From positions 558,001 to 622,000 of the forward strand of contig JAFKGQ010000003.1 of NCBI GenBank assembly GCA_017307755.1: a stretch of 64,000 bases of DNA, read 5' to 3'. The stretch is from Chitinophagaceae bacterium. GTDB taxonomy: Bacteria; Bacteroidota; Bacteroidia; Chitinophagales; Chitinophagaceae. A model generated the notes under the pieces. That model was not told where the DNA came from, searched no databases, and saw only the letters and a program-made list of their open reading frames with translations. Shown here in pieces: positions 16,726-25,807 of the stretch. Made by a program: the position numbers and the translations under genes. The stretch's first letter is position 1; every line of letters begins with the position of its first letter.

Positions 16726-17522
16726 GAGCATTTTTTACGGTTTGTATCTTATTGCTGACAGGGGTCTGTTTCCCCCAGGTCGCGGGCGACGGAGATGATG
16801 CATGCACTGTACGCAATACTGCCTTTCAGACGGGAGAATCTCTTACTTATAAAGTCTTCTATACGTTGGCCAGCATGTATGTAGCTGCCGGTGAAGCCAC
16901 GTTCACAACCAGCCTGGATCATTTTAATGGAAAGGATGTGTACCATGTCGTGGCGGATGGGAAAACCTACAGCTTTTATGATAAGTTCTATAAAGTGCGG
17001 GACCGCTATGAGACGTACATCGATACGGCAACGCTCCAGCCTTATAAATTTATCCGGAATGTAAACGAGGGCGGATATAAGACCTATGAGAACGTCACTT
17101 TTGTAAAGAACACCGGTACGGCGGTGACCTCCGAAGGCGTCTACAAAGTACCATCCTGTATACAGGATGTACTGAGCGCCATCTTCTATGTACGCAATCT
17201 CGACTTCGATCATTACAAGCCGGGAGACAAGATCCCCTTTGACATGTTCCTGGACAGACAGGTGTATCACTTGTATGTACGTTACCTTGGGAAGGAAACC
17301 ATCCGCACGAAGTACGCCAAGTTCCGGGCTATCAAGTTCAAGCCGCTGCTGGTGAAAGGGACAATGTTCGAGGGTGGTGAAAAGATGACTGTATGGGTCA
17401 GCGACGATCCCAATCATATCGCCTTGCGTGTGGAGAGCCCCATTACTGTGGGAAGCGTAAAGGTGGATATGAGCTATTACAGGAATTTGCGATATCCGTT
17501 GAGTTCGCTGGTGGATCTGTAA
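16722..17522 (+). CDS. DUF3108 domain-containing exported protein
   Basis: A 266-residue protein with a signal peptide (MRAFFTVCILLLTGVCFPQ) and a beta-rich body that fits DUF3108: FQTGESLTYKVFYTLASMYVAAGEATF near the start, and FRAIKFKPLLVKGTMFEGGEKMTVWVSDD near the end. The family is periplasmic, widespread in Bacteroidota and without a firmly known role. The ATGA overlap with the flippase-like gene suggests the two proteins work together. The UDP-galactopyranose mutase gene follows 20 bases on. Confidence 0.85.
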   Translation: MRAFFTVCILLLTGVCFPQVAGDGDDACTVRNTAFQTGESLTYKVFYTLASMYVAAGEATFTTSLDHFNGKDVYHVVADGKTYSFYDKFYKVRDRYETYIDTATLQPYKFIRNVNEGGYKTYENVTFVKNTGTAVTSEGVYKVPSCIQDVLSAIFYVRNLDFDHYKPGDKIPFDMFLDRQVYHLYVRYLGKETIRTKYAKFRAIKFKPLLVKGTMFEGGEKMTVWVSDDPNHIALRVESPITVGSVKVDMSYYRNLRYPLSSLVDL

Positions 17523-17542
17523 GTCTTTTCTTATCTTGTGGC

Positions 17543-18697
17543 ATGGACATAACAGACTACTCATACGTGGTAGTAGGCAGTGGATTGTTAGGGGCTGTTG
17601 TCGCTGAACGCATTGCCAGCCAGTTAGACCAGCCCGTTCTGGTCATTGAAAAGCGCGACCACATCGGCGGTAACTGCTACTCCGCTGTCGACCCGGCTAC
17701 GGGTATAGAATACCACCGCTATGGTACCCATATTTTCCACACATCCAATGAAAAAGTGTGGAACTATATCCGCAGGTATACCACCTTCAACAGCTATCGG
17801 CACAAGGTCCTCAGCTGTTATAACGATCGCCTTTATCAGTTCCCCATCAACCTTGAAACCATCAACAGATTTTATAACGTCAACCTCAAACCTTATGAGG
17901 TGGATGCTTTTATGGACACTGTCCGGAAAGGCGGGGCCGGTGAGCCGTCTAACTTTGAAGAACAGGCCATCGCCCGGCTGGGCCGTGACCTCTACGAAGC
18001 ATTTTTTAAATATTATACCGTAAAGCAATGGCAGGCGGACCCACGTGATCTTCCCGCCTCCATTTTTAACCGGCTGCCTTTCCGGAAGAATTACGACGAC
18101 AACTACTTTTTTGACCGCTGGCAGGGCATCCCTGAGAAAGGCTATACAGACCTTTTTCAGCGGTTGTTTGCGGATAAAAAGATCCGGGTGATGCTGAATA
18201 CGGATTATTTCGATCTGAGACACCGGCTAAAAAAGGATGCCTGTCTTATTTACAGCGGCCCTATTGACCGTCTGTTCGACTATAAATACGGCAGATTGAG
18301 CTGGCGCACGCTGCGATTTGAGCAGGAGGTCGTGGACAAGGAAGATTACCAGGGTAATGCCGTCATTAACTACCCGGGCCCCGACATTCCTTATACCCGC
18401 ATTCATGAACCACGGCACCTGCACCCGGAAAAGGCCTATCGCAAGGACAAGACGATTATTTTCAGGGAGTATTCCCTGGCGGATAAGGGCGACGAACCAT
18501 ATTATCCCATCCCTTCCGAGTCCAACCAGCGGCTGCTGGCCCTTTATCAACAAGAGGCCAGAATGCTAAAGAACATCTTTATCAGCGGACGCCTGGGCGA
18601 TTATAAATATTATGACATGCACCAAACCATCGACAAGGCATTGGAGATATTTGAAACGGGTGTACTGCCCTTAACCAGAACGATCCATGCCGTCTAA
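17543..18697 (+). CDS. glf: UDP-galactopyranose mutase
   Basis: Glf is an FAD enzyme that interconverts UDP-galactopyranose and UDP-galactofuranose, the donor for galactofuranose-containing glycans. The 384-residue protein starts MDITDYSYVVVGSGLLGAVVAERIA (FAD-binding GxGxxG), then VIEKRDHIGGNCYS, EYHRYGTHIFHTSNEKVW and the C-terminal GRLGDYKYYDMHQTIDKAL segment. All are typical, as is the length. The ATG at 17543 is chosen because the family begins right there; the longer frame overlaps the previous gene. It overlaps the GT2 gene by 11 bases. It implies a galactofuranose-bearing surface glycan. Confidence 0.95.
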   Translation: MDITDYSYVVVGSGLLGAVVAERIASQLDQPVLVIEKRDHIGGNCYSAVDPATGIEYHRYGTHIFHTSNEKVWNYIRRYTTFNSYRHKVLSCYNDRLYQFPINLETINRFYNVNLKPYEVDAFMDTVRKGGAGEPSNFEEQAIARLGRDLYEAFFKYYTVKQWQADPRDLPASIFNRLPFRKNYDDNYFFDRWQGIPEKGYTDLFQRLFADKKIRVMLNTDYFDLRHRLKKDACLIYSGPIDRLFDYKYGRLSWRTLRFEQEVVDKEDYQGNAVINYPGPDIPYTRIHEPRHLHPEKAYRKDKTIIFREYSLADKGDEPYYPIPSESNQRLLALYQQEARMLKNIFISGRLGDYKYYDMHQTIDKALEIFETGVLPLTRTIHAV

Positions 18698-19391
18698 TGC
18701 GGTCCTGGCCGTGGTTATTCCTGTTTACAATGAAGAGAAGAATATAACACCTCTTCTGCAGGACTGGCAGCCCGTCTTTAAGAACACGGGTGTTCCTTAC
18801 CGTGTGATCCTTGTCGACGATGGGTCGAGGGATGGCAGTTCGCAGCTGTTGAAAGCGCTCGGGGAGAATGATCAGACCCTGGAGATATATACCCAGGCGA
18901 ATGCCGGTCATGGCCCGGCCATTCTGAGCGGGTACAGGATAGCGGTAGATGCCGAATGGGTGTTTCAGATAGACTCGGACAATCAGATGGACACAACAGC
19001 CTTCGACGCGCTCTGGACGAACAGGTATCAGTATGATCTGCTGCTGGCGCAAAGGCTGGATAAGAATGCTTCCTCCGGCAGGCGGATCATCAGCGCATTT
19101 TCCCTTCTCGTTGTCCGCCTGTTGTATGGCAAGGGTGTCAGGGACGTCAATGTGCCCTATCGGCTCATGCGTGGCCGCGAGTTGCGGGAAGCCCTGGAAA
19201 TGGTGCCGAAAGGGAGCTTTGCGCCTAATATCCTTATCACGGCCTGGTTTATCCGGAGAAAAAGCAGGATATTTACGACTACAACGTCCTGCAGGAAGGA
19301 CAGCCTGATGCGACCAAGCAAAATGAGCTGGTATTTCTACCGGGGGGCTATCCGATCAGCACTCCAAACCATTTTATTCCGGATGAGATGA
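18687..19391 (+). CDS. GT2 glycosyltransferase, polyprenyl-phosphate-sugar synthase-like
   Basis: A 234-residue cytoplasmic GT-A glycosyltransferase: LAVVIPVYNEEKNI (nucleotide-binding start), VILVDDGSRDGS, QIDSDNQMD (the metal-binding DxD region), and DVNVPYRLMR followed by SFAPNILI, the pattern of dolichyl/polyprenyl-phosphate-sugar synthases. It has no C-terminal membrane anchor. Such enzymes load a sugar on undecaprenyl phosphate, which GT-C enzymes then use outside; three GT-C genes follow directly. The last 50 residues diverge from the usual pattern, though RPSKMSWYFYRGAIRSALQTI fits the family tail. Overlaps both neighbours. Confidence 0.85.
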   Translation: MPSNAVLAVVIPVYNEEKNITPLLQDWQPVFKNTGVPYRVILVDDGSRDGSSQLLKALGENDQTLEIYTQANAGHGPAILSGYRIAVDAEWVFQIDSDNQMDTTAFDALWTNRYQYDLLLAQRLDKNASSGRRIISAFSLLVVRLLYGKGVRDVNVPYRLMRGRELREALEMVPKGSFAPNILITAWFIRRKSRIFTTTTSCRKDSLMRPSKMSWYFYRGAIRSALQTILFRMR

Positions 19392-20863
19392 TGCAACGCC
19401 AAAATTATAGCCTGCTTTTGCTGCTGGTGGCTTCGGTCATACTGAGCCTGCCTTATATCCCCTATTACAGCCGGATATCCTGCGACACAGAAACATACAG
19501 GTATGTCTCCCTGGTGATGATGAAAGGCGGCGTCCCTTACCAGGATGTCTTTGATCACAAGCCCCCGCTGATCTATTTTATCAATTATACAGGGCTTTTC
19601 CTGGGCGGCTGGCCCCAATGGATCGCGGGTGCTTTGCTGGCTATGATAGCCACTTTCCTGTTCTACAGGCTGGGAAGAAGATACCGGTTGCCTTACCCCT
19701 GCCTTCCGCCTCTGTTATTCAACCTGATGCTCCATGATATCTTTATTTGCGGAGTGGGCGGGATAACCAGGGAGTATACCTCCCTCCTGCTGGTCATCTT
19801 CTTTTGCACGATGATGGGGACGCACCGGTGGCGTTATTACTTAATGGGTTTCCTGGCGGCATTTACTTTTTTTCTACAACAGGAAGAGATATTTGCGCTC
19901 CTTCCTTTTCTTATCTATGGATCTTTCCGGAAGGAGAACAATGTCTCTCCCCGACACCGTATCCTTGGGTTGGCGGTGGGTGGCCTTTCGGTAGCGACGC
20001 CTATTGTACTGTATTTTGCATTGCATCATGCGCTGGAGCCTTTTTGGAGAGACGCTTTTGGGTTCAATTTCGGCGTATATACGAGTACGTTCAAAGACTC
20101 TTTTGGGGACCATCTGAGGAGGGCCAAGCGGGTGTTGGACAAGGGGAATTATGAAGTGCCTGCGCTGGTAGTCATGACCCTGGGCATCGCCTCCCTGATG
20201 TTTCGGGGCGGCAATAAGCGGCTGATGCTGGCGGCCCTGGTGACTGTACCCCTTTCCATTATTCCGGCGTTTATGGGCGGGCGGGGCGGAATGGGAGATT
20301 TTTACGATTATTATCTGCCGCTGTCGGCCAGTCTGAGCATTTTGTTATTTGTGGTATTCGCTTTTACGGAAGAACCTTTTCTCCAGGCGAAAAAGGCGCA
20401 GGGAATATTCGGCATCCTTGTTTGTACCAGTTTGTCTTATACTGCTCTGCAGCATCTTACACATATGACGCCCCAAAAAAAACACCCGGTGGTGGCCTCG
20501 CCGGAATTGAAATACCTGCGGCAACATCCCCCCGGGGATTATCAACTGTATGAGTTTGGCGATCATGAATATGTGTATGCCTATAATGAGTTCAGGATCC
20601 TGGCGCCATCCAGATGGGTATACCATCATCTATGGGCATTATTTGATAATTGGGACAAGGACAAAAGTATATTACACGGCATCGAACAGGACCTGGTGCG
20701 TCACCGGACTACCTATGTCATCGACTGTACGGGGAATCCTGCATTGCAGTTTAAGGAGCCGGTGATCGGCCTGTGGCGGGCCTTCCTGGACCAATATTAT
20801 CAACAGGTGCCACTGCAGGACCCCAGTGGCGTCACTTTATGGAAATGGAAGGAGGCGCCTTAG
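19388..20863 (+). CDS. GT-C membrane glycosyltransferase (ArnT/RgtB-like), copy 1
   Basis: A 491-residue polytopic protein with about ten to eleven hydrophobic helices. After helix 1 comes the extracytoplasmic loop SCDTETYRYVSLVM with acidic residues, and DVFDHKPPLIYFINYTGLFL, a hallmark of the PMT/ArnT/RgtB group that transfers sugars from polyprenyl-phosphate donors on the outer face of the inner membrane. A soluble C-terminal part (about 395-491) carries LRQHPPGDYQLYEFGDHEYVYAY. It is the first of three tandem paralogues and the most divergent. It overlaps the GT2 gene by 4 bases, which suggests that GT2 makes its donor. Confidence 0.85.
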   Translation: MMQRQNYSLLLLLVASVILSLPYIPYYSRISCDTETYRYVSLVMMKGGVPYQDVFDHKPPLIYFINYTGLFLGGWPQWIAGALLAMIATFLFYRLGRRYRLPYPCLPPLLFNLMLHDIFICGVGGITREYTSLLLVIFFCTMMGTHRWRYYLMGFLAAFTFFLQQEEIFALLPFLIYGSFRKENNVSPRHRILGLAVGGLSVATPIVLYFALHHALEPFWRDAFGFNFGVYTSTFKDSFGDHLRRAKRVLDKGNYEVPALVVMTLGIASLMFRGGNKRLMLAALVTVPLSIIPAFMGGRGGMGDFYDYYLPLSASLSILLFVVFAFTEEPFLQAKKAQGIFGILVCTSLSYTALQHLTHMTPQKKHPVVASPELKYLRQHPPGDYQLYEFGDHEYVYAYNEFRILAPSRWVYHHLWALFDNWDKDKSILHGIEQDLVRHRTTYVIDCTGNPALQFKEPVIGLWRAFLDQYYQQVPLQDPSGVTLWKWKEAP

Positions 20864-20876
20864 GAAAGACATGATC

Positions 20877-22358
20877 ATGAATCGACAACAAAGTTATGGC
20901 CTGATAGGGGTGCTGGTGGCTTCGGTCGTGCTAAACCTGCCTTATATCCCCTATTATAACCCCCTGTCCTGCGATACTGAAACATACCGGTACGTCGCAT
21001 TGGTGATGAAAAAAGGCGGTATCCCTTACCGGGATGTTTTTGATCACAAACCGCCCCTCATCTATTTTATCAATTATACGGGCCTTTTCCTGGGCGGCTG
21101 GCTCCAATGGCTTATCAATACAATGCTGGCTATGCTGGCGACCTTGTTGTTCTTCCGGCTGGGCAGAAAATACCGCCTGGCTTATCCCTGGCTTCTACCC
21201 TTGCTGTTCAACCTGATGCTGAGAGATATCCTCATCTGCGGAACGGGAGGCATGACAAGAGAGTATACCACTGTCTTGCTACTCATCTTCTTTTGTGTGA
21301 TGATGGGGGAGAATAGATGGCGTTATTATGCGCTGGGTATTTTAAGCGGGCTTATTTTCTTCATACAACAGGAAGGGGCGCTGCCGCTGGTCCCTTTTTT
21401 TATATATGCTTTTATGCGTAAAGGAGACAATGTCTCCGTCCGGGGTCGCATCTTTGGGTCGGTGACAGGTGGGCTTATCATAACGCTGCCCATTATCCTG
21501 TATTTTGCATTTCATCATGCGCTGGGACCTTTTTTGCGGGACGCCTTTGGGTTCAATTTTGGATGGTACACTACCGCTATTCCATCCTCTTTTGGAGATC
21601 ATCTCCGAAGGGCCAAACAGGTGCTGGATAAGGGAAACTATGAAGTCCCTACGCTGGTGGCTATGACGCTGGGCATCGGCGCCCTGGTGTGGTTTCGCAG
21701 CAGCAACCAGCGGTTGATATTGGCTTCCCTGGCAGGGGTCATTCTTTCCATCAGCGCGGAATTTATGGGTGGACATGGCGTGATGGGGGGCTTCACCCAT
21801 TACTATCTGCCGCTGTCGGCCAGCCTGAGTATTTTGTTGTTCACGGTATTTGCCTTTGTAGAAGAACCTTTTCTTCAGGGAAGGAAGGTTATAGGGATAT
21901 TCGGCATTCTTGTTTGTACAAGTCTATGTTATACGTTTCTACAGCATATCACGCACCTGACCCCCAGGAGGGAGAATAACGTGGTGATCTCCCCGGAATT
22001 AAACTATCTACGACAACATCCACCGGGCGACTATCAGTTGTATGCATTCGGAGATCATAACTACATATGCGCGTACAACGAGTTCGGGATCCAGGCGCCA
22101 TCCACGTGGGTGTATCATTTTTGGCGATTGTATAAGGATTGGGACAAAGATTATGCTATCTTACATTCCATCGAACAAGACCTGCTGCGTCACCAGACCG
22201 CTTATATCATCGACTGCAGCAGGAACCCTGCGCTGGAATATAAAGAGCCAGTCACCGGCATGTGGCGGGCCTTCCTGGAAGAGCATTATCAGCAGGTGCC
22301 GATGACGGATACAACGGGAGTGACCTTGTGGAAATGGAAGGGGACGGCAGTGGAATGA
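20877..22358 (+). CDS. GT-C membrane glycosyltransferase (ArnT/RgtB-like), copy 2
   Basis: A 493-residue paralogue of the genes on both sides, with the same helix pattern, the CDTETYRYVALVM loop, DVFDHKPPLIYFINYTGLFLGGW, and the C-terminal LRQHPPGDYQLYAFGDHNY segment. The ATG at 20877 is chosen by alignment with copies 1 and 3 (M-x-R-Q-x-Y); another in-frame ATG lies two codons earlier at 20871. It is nearly identical at DNA level to copy 3 over roughly 250 bases (about 21060-21310), and less alike elsewhere, so recent duplication or gene conversion is likely. Acceptor and sugar unknown. Confidence 0.85.
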   Translation: MNRQQSYGLIGVLVASVVLNLPYIPYYNPLSCDTETYRYVALVMKKGGIPYRDVFDHKPPLIYFINYTGLFLGGWLQWLINTMLAMLATLLFFRLGRKYRLAYPWLLPLLFNLMLRDILICGTGGMTREYTTVLLLIFFCVMMGENRWRYYALGILSGLIFFIQQEGALPLVPFFIYAFMRKGDNVSVRGRIFGSVTGGLIITLPIILYFAFHHALGPFLRDAFGFNFGWYTTAIPSSFGDHLRRAKQVLDKGNYEVPTLVAMTLGIGALVWFRSSNQRLILASLAGVILSISAEFMGGHGVMGGFTHYYLPLSASLSILLFTVFAFVEEPFLQGRKVIGIFGILVCTSLCYTFLQHITHLTPRRENNVVISPELNYLRQHPPGDYQLYAFGDHNYICAYNEFGIQAPSTWVYHFWRLYKDWDKDYAILHSIEQDLLRHQTAYIIDCSRNPALEYKEPVTGMWRAFLEEHYQQVPMTDTTGVTLWKWKGTAVE

Positions 22359-22365
22359 CGAGATC

Positions 22366-23853
22366 ATGCAAAGACCCAATTATAACCTGGTGGGGCTGCT
22401 TGCGGCCTCCGTCGTACTAAACCTGCCCTATACCCCTTATTACAATCCTCTGCACTGTGACACAGAGATATACCGGTATGTCGCGTTGGTGATAAAGAAA
22501 GGCGGTGTTCCCTACCGGGATGTTTTTGATCACAAGCCTCCCCTTATTTATTTTATCAATTATACGGGTCTTTTCCTGGGCGGCTGGCTCCAATGGCTTA
22601 TCAATACCTTGCTAGCTATGCTGGCGACCTTGCTGTTCTTCCGGCTGGGCAGAAAATACCGTTTGGCTTATCCCTGGCTCCTGCCCTTGCTGTTCAACCT
22701 GATGCTGAGAGATATCCTTATCTGCGGAACAGGAGGCATGACAAGAGAGTATACCACTGTCTTGCTACTCATCTTCTTTTGTGTGATGATGGAAGAGGGG
22801 CGGTGGCGCTATTACGTGCTGGGTATTTTAACCGGGCTTACCTTTTTTACACAGCAGGAGCAGGTGCTTGCGTTGGCCCCCTTTTTTGCGTATGCTTTTA
22901 TACGTAAAGATGATCATATTCCTGTTGGCCAACGTATCCTTGGGTCGGTGTCAGGCGCCTTGCTGGTGACGCTGCCTATTATCCTGTATTTTGCATTTCA
23001 TCATGCGCTGGAGCCTTTTTTCCGTGATGCCTTTGGGTTTAATTTCGGTTGGTATACCACTGCCATCAAATCATCTTTTGGAGATCATCTCAGGAGGATC
23101 AAGCTGGTGCTCGACGCGGGAAATTATGAGCTCCCTTTTCTGGTGGCCATGACCCTGGGCATTGGTGCGCTGGTGTGGTTTCGCAGCAACAGCAAATGGC
23201 TGATAGCCACATCTCTGGCGGCGGTGGTTCTCTCCATTAGCCCCGAGTTTATGGGCAGTCGGGGATGGATAGGCGGAGCGTTTGCCTTTTACTATTATTA
23301 TATACCGTTATCGGCGAGCCTGAGCATTCTGCTATTTTCAGTATTCGCCTTTACGGAAGAGCCCTTTCTTCGGGAGAAAAAGGCGCAGGGAATCTTCGGC
23401 ATTCTTGTTTGCACCAGCTTATGTTACACTACCCTGCAGCACGATACGCACCTGACCCCCAAAAAGAAACATGCGGTGATTGCTTCGCCGCCATTAAACT
23501 ACCTCCGGCAACACCCCCCGGGGGATTATCAGCTATATGAATTGGGAAATCCAGGCTATGTATATGCCTATAATGAGTTCAGGATATTGGCGCCATCCAA
23601 GTGGGTGTACCACCATTTTTGGGAAACATATAAAGATTGGGATAAGGATCAGGCTATCTTACGTTCCATCGAAGAAGATCTGCTGCGTCACCAGACTACT
23701 TATGTCATCGACTTTAATACTGAGCGCGCTCCAAGTTTTCTTGACCCGGCGGCCCATGCCATCTGGCGTTCCTTTTTGCTGGAACATTATCAGCAGGTGC
23801 CGCTGAAGGATACGACGGGCGTCATTTTGTGGAAGTGGAAGGGGGCGCTTTGA
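22366..23853 (+). CDS. GT-C membrane glycosyltransferase (ArnT/RgtB-like), copy 3
   Basis: A 495-residue third paralogue, 7 bases after copy 2, with CDTEIYRYVALVI, DVFDHKPPLIYFINYTGLFLGGW and LRQHPPGDYQLYELGNPGY. It differs from copies 1 and 2 mostly in the loop at about 295-315 (RGWIGGAFAFYYYYIPLSAS) and in the C-terminal 60 residues (FNTERAPSFLDPAAHAIW), which may alter sugar or acceptor choice. It is the last gene of the glycan cluster; the AT-rich accessory island begins directly after it. Confidence 0.85.
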   Translation: MQRPNYNLVGLLAASVVLNLPYTPYYNPLHCDTEIYRYVALVIKKGGVPYRDVFDHKPPLIYFINYTGLFLGGWLQWLINTLLAMLATLLFFRLGRKYRLAYPWLLPLLFNLMLRDILICGTGGMTREYTTVLLLIFFCVMMEEGRWRYYVLGILTGLTFFTQQEQVLALAPFFAYAFIRKDDHIPVGQRILGSVSGALLVTLPIILYFAFHHALEPFFRDAFGFNFGWYTTAIKSSFGDHLRRIKLVLDAGNYELPFLVAMTLGIGALVWFRSNSKWLIATSLAAVVLSISPEFMGSRGWIGGAFAFYYYYIPLSASLSILLFSVFAFTEEPFLREKKAQGIFGILVCTSLCYTTLQHDTHLTPKKKHAVIASPPLNYLRQHPPGDYQLYELGNPGYVYAYNEFRILAPSKWVYHHFWETYKDWDKDQAILRSIEEDLLRHQTTYVIDFNTERAPSFLDPAAHAIWRSFLLEHYQQVPLKDTTGVILWKWKGAL

Positions 23854-23964
23854 ATTTTATCTTTGGAAAACCACATTTTGTCGAGTAGAAATCTATGCGG
23901 GTTTATGATCTGAGAGCGGGGAGGTTTTTGAGTATGGGATATAAAAGATAAAAATAAAAAATAG

Positions 23965-24393
23965 ATGCGAAATAAATATGTGACCATTCTGACCTTGATA
24001 GTATCTTCTATTTTATTATACATGTTCATCGTTAACATGAATAAGGATATAATCTATTTCTCTAGTAAAAGAAAAACAGTTGCGAGTATTCTGAAAATGT
24101 CTAATCCGGGACCACAAATCCCTTACAGGGTTACTTTAAAATACTTTAATGATTATTTAGGGAAAGAAGTGACTTGTAGTATAAATGTAAAAAAGAGCTA
24201 CGGTAATAAAATTAAAGAGGGGAATAGTAAGATTGTAAATATAAATTATGGTAATCGCTTCCCTGAAAATATCTATTTAACAGACTTTGAAACGCCGAGT
24301 ATTGGTTTGATCCTTTTTGACATTTTAGTAATAGCGATAATGCTTGCTTCTGCTGTGATTTCGTTCAGGTTATTAATTAAAAAAAATAAATGA
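23965..24393 (+). CDS. DUF3592-like small membrane protein
   Basis: A 142-residue protein with one hydrophobic helix near the N-terminus (about 7-24) and one at the C-terminus (about 112-136), flanking a soluble beta-rich domain of about 80 residues (ILKMSNPGPQIPYRVTLKYFNDYLGKEV ... VNINYGNRFPENIYL). This two-helix, one-domain plan fits DUF3592, found in many small proteins near polymorphic-toxin loci. It is much richer in A+T than the genes before it, so it is probably horizontally acquired. Function unknown. Confidence 0.65.
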   Translation: MRNKYVTILTLIVSSILLYMFIVNMNKDIIYFSSKRKTVASILKMSNPGPQIPYRVTLKYFNDYLGKEVTCSINVKKSYGNKIKEGNSKIVNINYGNRFPENIYLTDFETPSIGLILFDILVIAIMLASAVISFRLLIKKNK

Positions 24394-24463
24394 CCCTGGT
24401 TATCACGAATATAATATAACCGTTAATAAGGATGAGCAAACAATTAGAACAAACAGTTATTAA

Positions 24464-24967
24464 ATGTATTTAGAAAAAAGAATATCTTTTTGTTTACTAA
24501 TAATTCTGTTGTCGTGCGATAATGTGAGTGAAACAGAGGTAAAGATTAAAAAAATTATCGCAAAAGATGGTGATAAGCACCTTAACCCAACATCTGTTTC
24601 TGTTAAGAGAAGAGATTGTTATTATTTAGCATATAGAGAAGATGGTGAACATAACGAATACTTTGTCGTTTATTTTGAGTCAGCTTTTAGTAAGATGGAA
24701 GTTTGCAGGGTTTTCGCCAATAATCAGTGGGATAAGATTGATTCGATTAATCACCTGATTATTAAGGCTAGTAAAAAAATATCAAAGTTCGGATTGAAGC
24801 TAGATACAATTTATAATGATGGCGACTCGACGAATATTGTCTTGCTAGATGGAAAGGATCTTTCCGACAATTCTATTTATTCAATTAAGAGTATATATAA
24901 AATTGACCAACTTTCTGTCTATAAGTTAGAAAAATGTTTTAACGGATCATCCTGTCCCAGATTTTAA
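24464..24967 (+). CDS. Putative lipoprotein of unknown function
   Basis: A 167-residue protein with a short signal ending in a lipobox (LLIILLSCDN; Cys about residue 18), so it is predicted to be a lipoprotein. The rest is mixed alpha/beta with no motif I recognise (RRDCYYLAYREDGEHNEYFVVYFESAF). AT-rich like its neighbours. By context it could be an immunity or accessory protein of a toxin system, but nothing in the sequence proves this. Confidence 0.6.
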   Translation: MYLEKRISFCLLIILLSCDNVSETEVKIKKIIAKDGDKHLNPTSVSVKRRDCYYLAYREDGEHNEYFVVYFESAFSKMEVCRVFANNQWDKIDSINHLIIKASKKISKFGLKLDTIYNDGDSTNIVLLDGKDLSDNSIYSIKSIYKIDQLSVYKLEKCFNGSSCPRF

Positions 24968-24989
24968 ATAGTAGTAAATGGATTGAACG

Positions 24990-25151
24990 GCTGACTTTGT
25001 AAACTACATATACAATTCTAATAGCGATCCAGTAAAGGTAGACAAGCGTTTGCCGCTTGGAAAAGCGTTGCTTAACTTACAACAACCTGGGTGGGAGATA
25101 AGGTTTAAAGAAAAGGAAACTTCCAAAGGTCCAAATTATCCAGAACAATAG
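24990..25151 (+). pseudogene. Headless C-terminal gene fragment, possible toxin tail
   Basis: An open frame of 53 codons without a start codon, bounded upstream by an in-frame TGA at 24984. The translation looks like real protein (ADFVNYIYNSNSDPVKVDK ... GKALLNLQQPGWEIRFKE ... GPNYPEQ), and it ends 5 bases before the Imm26-like gene. Position and orientation are those expected for the C-terminal end of a toxin gene whose front part was lost. The toxin identity is inference; I do not recognise the domain. Confidence 0.5.
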
Positions 25152-25156
25152 CTTTT

Positions 25157-25807
25157 ATGAAAGAAAAGAATGATATATTCGGAATTCCGTTAGAAAAAGA
25201 ATTTGGATTTGCCTATGTCCAATGTGTTTACACAGGAACAAACGGGTACATGCCAAACTTATTGATAAAAAACCTTAACTATCATTCAAAGATTTTAGAA
25301 ACATCAATTGATAATTTAATTGACTGTGAAGAATTATGTTACCCTTTTTTGATGATGGATGGACCATTGTTGCGTGGTCCATATAAATGGAAGAGGATTG
25401 GAGTATCCAATGTAAAGGAAGAAATATTTATACCAGATTTGCGACAACCGGTTGGAGGACTAGCATTGATTGAAAATTATGATTGGGCAAACATCACATG
25501 GGAAATTATTTCGGATTTCAATTATACAAACCCGATCGCTGGTGTTCCATATAGTTCTATAAGACATTTAGGCTTATGGAGGCATAGCTCACCTGCGGCT
25601 ATTAGACAATTTTTATCAATGTTTTGGCTAAAGAAGCTTGGAGTTGAGATAAGAAAGATATATACAGAGGAAGAGATTTTTGGAAAGGGAAATTTTTGGA
25701 CGACGGCTGCTTTTCATGAGGCGGAGAACCTTGTTTTTTATAGTGATATTCATAAAAAGTATTGGGGAAGGGTTATTCCTCCAAGCGGAAGTCACCCATT
25801 GCATTAA
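25157..25807 (+). CDS. Imm26-like immunity protein
   Basis: A 216-residue soluble protein whose start (NDIFGIPLEKEFGFAYVQCV) fits the Imm26 family pattern ('GD.FaIPL..g.yg.g.v'). Imm26 proteins protect cells from toxins delivered by contact-dependent or type VI/VII-like systems. The rest includes a beta-rich domain (PLLRGPYKWKRIGVSNVKEE) and a C-terminal half I do not recognise (FLSMFWLKKLGVEIRKIYTEEEIF). It directly follows the headless toxin-like fragment and no intact toxin is present, so it is an orphan immunity gene. AT-rich. Confidence 0.6.
   Translation: MKEKNDIFGIPLEKEFGFAYVQCVYTGTNGYMPNLLIKNLNYHSKILETSIDNLIDCEELCYPFLMMDGPLLRGPYKWKRIGVSNVKEEIFIPDLRQPVGGLALIENYDWANITWEIISDFNYTNPIAGVPYSSIRHLGLWRHSSPAAIRQFLSMFWLKKLGVEIRKIYTEEEIFGKGNFWTTAAFHEAENLVFYSDIHKKYWGRVIPPSGSHPLH

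Noticed and set aside
19229..19390. An alternative frame overlapping the GT2 3' end that reads protein-like (VYPEKKQDIYDYNV ... LPGGYPISTPNHF) and runs into the next gene
   Set aside because: The GT2 frame keeps family-like sequence to its end (YRGAIRSALQTI) and overlaps the next gene normally. The other frame has no start codon. A frameshift is possible but not needed.
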